DNA of 64,000 nucleotides from Littorina saxatilis (lineage: Eukaryota > Mollusca > Gastropoda > Littorinimorpha > Littorinidae): assembly GCF_037325665.1 (NCBI RefSeq), contig NC_090245.1:52215225-52279224 (forward strand), given 5' to 3'. The notes beneath the pieces were generated by a model, which saw only the letters and a program-made list of their open reading frames with translations, made no database searches and was not told the DNA's origin. Below, piece after piece: positions 48,974 to 59,100 of the stretch. The position numbers and the translations under genes were made by a program. Position 1 is the first letter of the stretch, and each line of letters starts with the position of its first letter.

Positions 48974-49528
48974 TGATTGAATGGAGAAACAAATTAAACA
49001 AAACAACTCGTTGACAGCTATAGAATCTGGATAAAAAATCAGTTGGTGGGGAAGTTTTCAGGGCATCCTCATTTACTGATTTAGACTACCTTTGTGGACA
49101 CCACCCGCTCAAAATGGCCACAGAGATTTCGGAGGTAAATGTTCTCCTCGGACCTGTCTACCCCATTTATCGGGAAAAGGGGTGAAGGGAAATTACTCTT
49201 ACCACACTTTGGTGACTTGGGTCTACTTTCGTTTTCTTACAACCGGTCTTGCAACAACGCATTTGTGCTGCTCGGGACCAGAGATTTGCTTTCATACAAC
49301 CGGACTTTTATACATCCGATTTTCATACAACCGGAAAATTCTAAGTAATAACAAAGAGTAGCTTCTGCCGGGACCCTGCCTACCCCTTTCATACATCCAG
49401 ACTTTCATACATCCGGTGTTTTATACATCCGGTCTATACTGTACAAGAATGTTGTTTTCATTGTTTTTTCTCTCGCTCTCTCTCTCATACAAACACTCAC
49501 AGGAATATACACTCCAGGGCAGTTAAGC

Positions 49529-50589
49529 CAGAGGCGGGGGGGGGGGGGGGGGGGGGGGGGCTACAACCTGGGGTCCAGGGGTAGACCTTGTGGGGTACAT
49601 GGGCAAGGCCCCCCAGAAGCTGAAGAGTTTTAGCTATTTTACGAACAATTTATGGCTTATCCTTGATTTTAAACATGAACAACTGGTGTCAGCAGCCACT
49701 CATTATTTCTTTTAAAGTTAGCATTATTTTTTGACTCACATGCGAAGCAAAAGTGAGTCTATGTACTCACCCGAGTCGTCCGTCCGTCCGTCCGGCCGGC
49801 CGGCCGGCCGGAAAACTTTAACGTTGGATATTTCTTGGACACTATTCAGTCTATCAGTACCAAATTTGGCAAGATGGTGTATGATGACAAGGCCCCAAAA
49901 AACATACATAGCATCTTGACCTTGCTTCAAGGTCAAGGTCGCAGGGGCCATAAATGTTGTCTAAAAAACAGCTATTTTTCCCATTTTTCCCATTTTCTCT
50001 GAAGTTTTTGAGATTGAATACCTCACCTATATATGATATATAGGGCAAAGTAAGCCCCACCTTTTGATACCAGTTTGGTTTACCTTGCTTCAAGGTCAAG
50101 GTCACAGGAGCTCTTCAAAGTTGGATTGTATACATATTTTGAAGTGACCTTGACCCTGAACTATGGAAGATAACTGTTTCACACTTAAAAATTATGTGGG
50201 GCACATGTTATGCTTTCATCATGAGACACTTGTGGTCACATATGATCAAGGTCAAGGTCACTTTGATCCTTATGAAATGTGACCAAAATAAGGTAGTGAA
50301 CCACTAAAAGTGACCATATCTCATGGTAGAAAGAGCCAATAAGCACCATTGTCCTTCCTGTCTTGAATTAACAGCTTTGTGTTGCATGACCTTCGATGAC
50401 CTTGACCTTGGGTCAAGGTCACATGTATTTTGGTAGGAAAAATGTGTAAAGCAGTTCTTAGTGTGTCATTGCTAGGTTTAGTTATGTAGCATGTGAGTCG
50501 TATGGGCTTTGCCCTTCTTGTTTTTTTTGACAGCCGGGGGGGGGGGGGGTTCCGGAACCCCTGTAACTCCCCCCCCTAATCCGCCCCTG
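49529..50589. mobile_element. hAT-like MITE with poly-G ends, split by another repeat
   Basis: Left CAGAGGCGGGGG and right, reversed, CAGGGGCGGATTAGGGGGG. The right side also has GGTTCCGGAACC. The CAGRGGCGG end is the common hAT-MITE type. The repeat at 49732-50520 is inserted within. No matching 8-bp flanks were found. Confidence 0.55.
49732..50520 (+). repeat. ~0.8-kb dispersed repeat rich in TCAAGGTCA
   Basis: Begins GACTCACATGCGAAGCAAAA, has GTCCGTCCGTCCGTCCGGCC, then many CAAGGTCAAGGTC / GACCTTGACC words, and ends TATGGGCTTTGCCCTTCTTG. A nearly identical inverted copy lies at 57671-58488. Confidence 0.9.
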
Positions 50590-50590
50590 C

Positions 50591-50962
50591 ACTCATACAC
50601 ATTCAACTCCCACACCCTCACTCACACACATGAATATATATACTTGCACAATTTCACATTTCCAGAGCTAAATCTTTTAAACCCATTTTCTCAAAAACTA
50701 TTGGGTGGATTGAAATTAAAGTACATGTATGTGTGATGGTAGAGTCTATAATCCTGACTAAAGGTCAGTCTAGGAATCATGAAGGTGGGTGAAGGAATAT
50801 ACACTCATACACATTCAACTCCCACACCCTCACTCACACACATGAATATATATACTTGCACAATTTCACATTTTCAGAGCTAAATCTTTTAAACCCATTT
50901 TCTCAAAAACTATTGGGTGGATTGAAATTAAAGTACATGTATGTGTGATGGTAGAGTCTATA
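50591..50962 (+). repeat. Direct duplication, two ~160-bp copies 212 bp apart
   Basis: 50591-50750 and 50803-50962 match almost base for base, from ACTCATACACATTCAACTCC to GTGATGGTAGAGTCTATAAT. Confidence 0.9.
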
Positions 50963-51357
50963 ATAACAAAATCCCCAACGAACATGACTTTGATCGACTT
51001 TGACATGAGGATCAAGTGACCCAAACTGGCACGTCTTTCCGCCATAGTTCCTGAATTTAACCCATTGTTGATAAGTTTACAGGCGCTAAAATAAATCCAA
51101 GCTTAATGCAAAGAAGCGACAATTAGAATCTATGCCAAGCGTGTCTACGTTGCTGGGATGAAAAACACATTTCTAGTTTCGGTTTTGGCTACACGCAGAC
51201 TCGATCAGACTCGAGCCAGTCGAGGTCACACTGAGCGAGTGACAGCCGGACGTGGCAATGTCGACAATGTCAATGATCTCAATCAAACTCAAAGATCTTG
51301 AACAAATTTCAAGATCTTTAATTGCCTACATTCAGAACAGTTATAGAGCAACATAGA

Positions 51358-51809
51358 CAGGGCCGGACTAGGGGGGGGGGGGGGTTACAGGGGTTGCGCA
51401 ACCCCCCCCCCCTCCTCCCTGGCTTTAACATGTACCTCCCAAACGCTTTTTTTTTGGGGGGGGAGGGAGGGGGTGGGGGGTTGCATCTGGATCATCATAA
51501 AATCCGAGGAGAAATCGCACCTCTCACCCCCTTTCGAAAGACATTTTTCTTCAACGATTTTTGTGATGAAAAGTATGAGTCCTTACATTACAATCTCAAT
51601 TCTTCTTCATTGCCTATACAGCTTGCTGTCGAATTTACCTTTTTCGTTCAAGGAGAGGCTTCCTTTCCCTCCAGAAACATCCAAAAACGTTCAGCTTGAA
51701 GGGGGCTTCCGCCCCCTTGCAACCCCCACCAAGGGGCTTTGCCCCCTGGACCCCCATCTGTAACCCCCCCCCCCCCCCCCCCCCTAGTACAAACCTAGTC
51801 CGGCCCTGA
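51358..51809. mobile_element. hAT-like MITE with CAGGGCCGGACTAG ends and poly-G/C
   Basis: Left CAGGGCCGGACTAGGGGG and right CCCCCTAGTACAAACCTAGTC followed by CGGCCCTG. Long G and C runs lie inside both ends, so the two ends can pair. Flanks ATAGAGCAACATA and ATAGATCAACATA are alike but not an exact 8-bp duplication. Confidence 0.6.
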
Positions 51810-53026
51810 ATAGATCAACATACCTTGACATTTCGTCTTCGGATCGGAAAGACGGACCCGTAGCCTGACCTTTCCATCAAGGAAGGCATTCTCGCCGCCT
51901 GCTTTGGTCTGGTTTGAATCCACAAAATATAACAGAAGTTCGATGACAGTACCGCTGCACGCCATTTTTGATCTTCGAATTCGAATTTGACTGAATGCAC
52001 TCAAAAGGCTTTAGCACGAAGCCCTTCCATTGGATGAAGTTTGGCAGACTTTTGCAATTCGCCTTCTGATTGGATCTCCTTTTTTGTGTGATTGGTTCTC
52101 TTAAAGAGAAGCAATCGCTGTCAAAATCATATTTCTGAATGTGTTGTTGCTTCCCTTCAATCAGGATTGGCTCCTTGACGAATAGAGGATCATAGAGTGA
52201 TACAGCTGTGAAAAATGTACGTTGAAAATAAAATGCTTTGCAATAATGCCCATCACGATCACGAAAACAAATGACGATCACGATCACGAGACTTGATTTT
52301 TTGGTCATCACGGATCACGGGCAAAGTCCCATCACGATCACAGAAATTGAAATTTCGGCAATCACGGTCACAGAAAGGTCAAAAAACGCCAATCACGATC
52401 ACGATTTTAAACCCTTTGGGGCCCTCTACTATGTTGAGGTGAGATCTTTCCTTGTATTTTCTTGATTTTGCCGGCATTTCGGCCACATTTTGGACTTGTA
52501 AAAATTGTTCAAAAAATTTTCCTTGAGTCTTTTTGTCATGGCTGATAGTGCCAGGAAGAGGCATACTCCCAAACAGGTGGCTGCTGAGTCCTCTCCGTCT
52601 AAGAAAACGCCTTAATCAAAAATTTTAGTAATAAATTTTCATTTGATTAATATACTTACCCAACTCACATCGTTTATTCCCTCCCGCCTCCCCGCTGTTG
52701 GGGGTATATTTTTCTAAAAAAAGAAGTGAGTTGGGCTTCGGTTAGAATGAAAACATGGCGGTATATGCGCACGCATACGGAAGACAGACTCTGTATTGGT
52801 CTGGCCTTGATACCAGTATGGGTATTGGTCACTCTTTTTTAGAGTTGTCTCCCTTGTTACCAAGGGGACGCGTACATTGTTACCAGCACTGAACTACGGT
52901 TAATTGCTATATAGAGAGTTGGGTAAGTATATTAACCAAATGAAAATTTATTACTAAAATTTTTCATTTAATGACAATATGAAGAAAATGAGCCATTTTA
53001 GCAGAGGGAGTTTTATAATGGAGGGT

Positions 53027-53338
53027 TTGTTTGTTTGTTTGTTTGTTTGCTTAACGCCCAGCCAACCACAAAGGGCCATATCAGGGCGGTGCTGCTTTGA
53101 CATATAACGTGCGCCACACACAAGACAGAAGTCGCAGCACAGGCTTCATGTCTCACCCAGTCACATTATTCTGACACCGGACCAACCAGTCTTAGCACTA
53201 ACCCCATAATGCCAGACGCCAGGCGGAGCAGCCACTAGATTGCCTATTTTAAAGTCTTAGGTATGACCCGGCCGGGGTTCGAACCCACGACCTCCCGATC
53301 ACGGGGCGGACGCCTTACCACTAGGCCAACCGTGCCGG
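53027..53338 (-). repeat. SINE family S3 with target duplication
   Basis: Flanked by TTATAATGGAGGGT at 53013-53026 and 53339-53352. The head on the minus strand is tRNA-like (GGTTGGCCTAGTGGTAAGGC ... GTCGTGGGTTCGAACCCC); the tail is (CAAA)n. Clean insertion, fairly recent. Confidence 0.92.
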
Positions 53339-53352
53339 TTATAATGGAGGGT

Positions 53353-56191
53353 CTCAACAGAGAGGTTCCACTGTACTCAAGCATACCTGTCATGAAAGGA
53401 TACCTATAGTGCAGAGGCACTTTGGCCTAGCTGATCTCAGTGGTGTAAATTCTCTCATCCACGAAGGTACCATTGGATTTGTTAGTCATTCACTTCCAAC
53501 TTATGTGGAGGGTACCTACTGCTGTTTTTTTTGTTGCATGCACTGTCAAAATCTGATAACAACCAAAATTAGCACAGCAAAGAAAAGAACAGAACTAGTT
53601 GCTTTTCCCCACTACGAGTCTGTCTCGCCAACTTCTAACATGACACTTCCATTTCTTCAGTTTTTGTTTTTGTTTTTTACCATTCTATTTTTGAAATAAA
53701 ATTCAGAGTGGTTCTTGCAACTGATCCCAGTTAATTGCAATTCAGATACTATGTAACTGTGTCTGTGACTGTGTAAGATTATTTGTGACGCGCACATACA
53801 AACAAAATACACACCTGCCGTTTCTGAATAGAGATGTTCACATTTTATTATCACTGTAGATTTTGCATGTGAAGCAACACGTTCACCATATCATACAAAA
53901 AATAACATTCTACATTTATTGTACTCTGAAAAAATAACAAAAATGATAGAATAATTTGGACATGTATGTATATGCACTTGCCACAACATAAAGATAAGGT
54001 GTGCACCAGATGTATAGCAGAGTAACAGGTTCAAACAGAGAAATAAAAGCAAAAAGAGCAGCACAAAAAGCATATAATTTTAGCAACTGTCATAGATAGG
54101 AATTTATTTACATGTACTTACTTTTTTGATTACAGGGGGGGGAACCGAATCCATTAAGATTAAGGCATATTCTGCAAACTCTGAATGAATTATTCCTATG
54201 CCGTTTTCTCGACAAGGAAATTCTTTGAGCATGTATATCATGCCAAAATGAATTCTCTTTGTGGAGTTAAATTACTCATATTGCAGCTTTCCGTGCTATA
54301 ACATAGTACATGTGATCAAGGCTAGTTACTGTGCATAAAAAAAAGTAAAGAGACCGCAGCACTCAGATTTTTAGTACTAGTACAATTTAATTTAGCTGAT
54401 GCTTGAGACAAATTCTGGGATTGTAGTTCATACTTAAAGGACTCCATGATCTCTGAAGAAGTGCTTTTTCCCCTGATACTGAAGAGCTGAGATGACTAGA
54501 ATCAAGGAAAACAGAGAATTTGAATAGTGGCACATGCATAATGACAGTCATACTCTACTTTTGATTGAAAGGTGTGTGTGTGTGTATCAGCTAGCAGTTT
54601 CTTCCTAGGAATAAATGTGAAAATGTACACATTCTGACTTCCACTACCAGTTTTTCTTCCACTTTGCATGCTTACCAAAGACAGTTTGAGTTATACTTCA
54701 GACGCATCATATTGTACTACTTTTACAAACATCTGCTTATCAAAGACCTTCTTAGAAAGAAACAAAAAACAAAACTACTGGAAGAATGTACACTTTTTCT
54801 GCCGTCAAAAGGCCCAGAAATATGCAGAATTCACAGGTCGAGAAATTACTGCAACAATTGACACATGATAATTTAACCTGCATCTTTTCATAAAGGTTCA
54901 TACATGCTGAACTGCTGTCTGCTTTTTTTTCTCTCAACACACATATTAAACTCCTATTCTTTGTAAGTAATACAGAACAAATAAATGAAATCAACTTTGA
55001 AAAAGTACAGAAAATGGAGCATTATCAGAGCCACTAAAATATGAGTTATAGTACCATCAACGTTGACTTCTGAATTCAATAAGTTGTGTTATACACACTT
55101 TAAGGAATGTTCACTAACAGAGAAAATTTGCACACAACTGCGGTTTACATTAAAAAAACAAAAAAAATAATCCTGAAAATGTAACGCAGTACATGTATCA
55201 AAACACACACAAACAACCTATTTACATGGTAGAAAAACACAAAGGAAACCAAAGACGCATTTGTAAGTGAAAATAGTGTTATAGTGTTTACTGTCACACA
55301 CTAAAAGAAAGAACACAACAGAAACAGAAGATGGAGTACTTCTTACAACAATTTTTGTCTTATTCCATTTTGTCAGAAGAGAGTAATTTCAACTTACAGC
55401 AAATTAGAAGAAAAAAAAGGACTAACAAAAAAATGTACACATGACAAGCACCATTTCATTCCCCATTAGGTTATCTTTCTTAGTATTATTTCTACTACCA
55501 ACTATATTCATCTTACAAGATTTGGTCAAGGTCACACATATCGCATACATACTTAAAATGTCCACATCACTTTGAATACAAGAGGAAAATACTCCCTTGC
55601 AATTCATATAAGACAAATCATAGTGTGTCTACACTGCGGACTTCCTGGCAGCCACTGGTCTGAGGAATTAGCACGGCCATCAACATCGAACGCAGAAGAA
55701 GAAGAAGAATAGTGCGTCTACAATCTCACACCTTGGTATTGTAGATTTACAATGCTTTCCTAAAAATAAAAACAAAAAAAGCAAATGAAACCTCACAAGA
55801 CTGCATGTAACAGCTCCATAACAAATACTCTTTGTTCTTCAGTCAACATTCACACATAAACAAAACAAAATGGCAGACACATGCAGCCTTGAGTCTGACG
55901 GTCATAGACACATGTTGGCAGACCAGCCACAACAGCACGGTACTTCCACACGATTCAAAGGCTCTGAACATGTGTGATTTCCAGTCATGGCACACGGTCG
56001 CTGTGCCTGGTTGGGCTGACCTAAAAACCCTGTTCCCAGTACAGCAATACTGACTTGTCCGATGAAGTTAATGGTGTGAGTACACTGGTGGAACAGGGTA
56101 TGGGGTTGGGAGGGTGTTGTGCTGGGGGGGGAGAAAGGCTGTCACTCTGTTTCACTCGCGTTGGCTTTTGCAAACCGGGCCCTGACATCAA
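53353..56191. other. Convergent 3' region of PDCD7 and SNX1/2
   Basis: No gene frames. A plus-strand AATAAA at 53695 and a minus-strand AATAAA (TTTATT at about 53845) sit 150 bp apart and could end the two convergent genes. If so, SNX1/2 has a ~2.3 kb 3' UTR. A (GAA)n-tailed SINE-like piece lies at about 55640-55712. The rest is AT-rich unique sequence. Confidence 0.4.
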
Positions 56192-59100
56192 TCAGGCGAT
56201 GGCCTTGGCTTCTGGTAAAAAGGCTTCCCAGTACTTGATGAGCTGCAAGGGAGAAAAGACAACGGTTCAGACAAAAGCTTACAGTAATTTTCTGAGACTT
56301 GCCGACAATGATACTATAATATTATTATACGCTATTTTTGACATTTTACACAGAACGAGACAGTCAGTGTTCCTCCGAGACCGCGCTAGCGGTCGAGGTG
56401 AACAATGACTGTCGAGATCTGTGTAAAATTTCATATTTTGGTCAAAAATACAAATAACATTTATGGATCGATCGATTCTGGTTAGAATTCCTTTTAGGTT
56501 TTACGACTGAACGGACACAAACATGCACTATTTTGTAGTCTCGGCTGGCCACCTAAACATGAAATTTTGTCGGCATCTGATGTCACAAGGCTCAAAGAAG
56601 GGAAATCCAATGTTCAATCGATACATTAGCTGATGGTTAACGTAAAGGCATGATAAGGCACTCTCTAAGCTCCTCCAGGTCATGTACTTTCATGATGATT
56701 ATATATTCTTGGGAAAAGAAAAGGGGTAGCGTCATAACACTCCATTATTGATGATCATATGATTTACATCAGCCCCTATCAGCTATACACACTGTCAGCT
56801 TCCTGCACTCCTCTAAGCTGTGTGATAACACTGACAGTTATCATAAAATCCACTCTCTTCCATGTGTAAATACACTACACACAGAAAGAGGCAACATCCC
56901 CCCCCCCCCCCCCCCCCCCCAATATCGAATGGCGCTATAGATGCAAACTTGGGCAAGGTCACACACACAAAAACACCTGTCCCCAACATCCCCCTCTCCA
57001 GAAGAGCATCACACTATCTACACATAGACATGAAAAAAAAATGCAGGCTAAACTAAACGTTTTACGACAGATCAACAAAGTGTTTGTTCTTCTAGCAAAA
57101 AAATTAATTTACAGTGCAAGATACAAGATTTTAGCAAGATAATAACTTGAGATAGAAAACTGTCGTACCTTCTGTTGGTTCTCCATCAAGTTCTGCAGGT
57201 ACTTGACGATGCTGTTCTTGAAGTCCTCCACACGGTAGGCCTCGAAGCGTGACACCTCGCGACGGATCACCTTGGACAACTTCTCAAACTCCTCCTGCCC
57301 CTTCTCCACACGACCCTCCCACTGTGGGCACACACAACCAGCAAGACATTTTAACAGTGCCTCTCTTTCTTTCTCTTTTTTCAACCATCGTCAGAAAGTA
57401 GTCTATTCAACACACTTTTGCCACACAGTCTTACGGCAAACAGAAACAAACATTTTCAATCAAAAACAACCATACATATTGTTAAGTACATGTACAAGCA
57501 CTTGGACAAATGTCAGACTTAATTTTCAGAACTGTGCCTTGAAACTAGTGGAATTAGAAGTTCAGAGTTAGCGCTTGTCCAATCAAGAACACTCTAAACA
57601 TTAAGTCTCTTATTTGCGCCACTTGCAAAAGAAAAGGCACATAATTCCAAAACCCTACAACAACAACAAACAAGAAGGGCAAAGCCCATACGACTCACAT
57701 GCTTGACCTTGACCTTTACATGACCTTGACCTTCAGGGTCAAGGTCAAATAACTAAACCTAGTAATGACATCATACACTAAGAACTGCTTTACACATTTT
57801 TCCTACCAAAATACATGTGATCTTGACCCAAGGTCAAGGTCATCCAAGGTCATGCAACACAAAGCTGTTAATTCAAGACATAGGAAGTACAATGGTGCTT
57901 ATTGGCTCTTTCTACCATGAGATATGGTCACTTTTAGTGGTTCACTACCTTATTTTGGTCACATTTCATAAGGGTCAAAGTGACCTTGACCTTGATCATA
58001 TGTGACCAAATGTGTCTCATGATGAAAGCATAACATGTGCCCCACATAATTTTTAAGTTTGAAACAGTTATCTTCCATAGTTCAGGGTCAAGGTCACTTC
58101 AAAATATGTATACAATCCAACTTTGAAGAGCTCCTGTGACCTTGACCTTGAAGCAAGGTAAACCAAACTGGTATCAAAAGATGGGGCTTACTTTGCCCTA
58201 TATATCATATATAGGTGAGGTATTCAATCTCAAAAACTTCAGAGAAAATGGGAAAAATAGCTGTTTTTTAGACAACATTTATGGCCCCTGCGACCTTGAC
58301 CTTGAAGCAAGGTCAAGATGCTATGTATGTTTTTTGGGGCCTTGTCATCATACACCATCTTGCCAAATTTGGTACTGATAGACTGAATAGTGTCCAAGAA
58401 ATATCCAACGTTAAAGTTTTCCAGACGGCCGGACGGACGGACGACTCGGGTGAGTACATAGATTCACTTTTGCTTCGCATGTGAGTCAAAAAACCAACTG
58501 GCAACATTATATGATTGTCCCTTTGATGTATTCAGCACGATTTTAGGAGTGTTTTGACAATGAAAGCTTTTCTACAGTTGGACAATATTCCTTTAAAGTA
58601 TGGCCAGAAAGTAATGCAGTTGTACTAATTATGGTAACACACCCTTGGAACCAGCTAAAACTTGCTTGCTATTGCATGTCTTCTCCCACAACAAGGCTTT
58701 GAACAACAAACAACAAAATGTATGAGCTTCAACTCGGTTGCTTTGCGTCAAGTTTTCTTTATAACTGCAGCAAATTGCTCTACTCCAAAGCCACACATGC
58801 TGATCAAAGCATCAATATCTTTTAGTCTCTATCTCATGACAGTTTCTCAACAGTTTAAGCATACAAAGCATTTTGAGAATAGGATATATTTTTTTAATAT
58901 TGCACGTAAATGAACATGGTAAGAGACAGTCAGAGAAACATACTTTAACTCTAATGTGACATGAATGAATGAATGATATAACTTTATGTAACATGAACAA
59001 ATGATTACCTCTGTAATTTCCTGTTTGACCTGTGCTGCTTTGTCGGCCTTGTTTAGAACTTCGTACTTTGCCTTGGCCTCTCGTTTCTTGCCCAGCATTG

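Larger units (their letters stand above)
46421..49441. mobile_element. pogo-like element with CCGGATGTA ends
   Basis: Left CAGTCGAGACCGGATGTAAG and right, reversed, CAGTATAGACCGGATGTATA, with TA at both sides (46419-46420, 49442-49443). Subterminal TTTCATACATCCGG words repeat at both ends (46470-46545, 49270-49430). Two copies of repeat R and a hairpin lie inside. No transposase is seen. Confidence 0.7.
46125..52425. mobile_element. 6.3-kb DNA transposon with 8-bp duplication (hAT-like), non-autonomous
   Basis: Ends AGGGCCCCAAAGGG and CCCTTTGGGGCCCT are exact inverse. CTACTATG flanks both sides (46117-46124, 52426-52433), an 8-bp duplication as made by hAT or P elements; a 6-bp reading is possible because of the palindromic junction. 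Both ends carry scattered CACGATCACG words over about 120-200 bp. No transposase frame is recognised; the interior is mostly other nested elements. Confidence 0.75.
45795..52967 (+). mobile_element. DIRS-like relic (family B), short fossil split by a DNA transposon
   Basis: Left end ATTAAATTACATATCTTACC (45795 on) and right block 52613-52967 carry the same inverted terminal sequence as family B at 12645-13034. Between them remain the 5' region and the first codons of a gag-like frame (start MADSARKRHTPKQ, about 52541). Most of the body is absent, so it is a short relic. A 6.3 kb transposon entered it at 46125. Confidence 0.8.
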
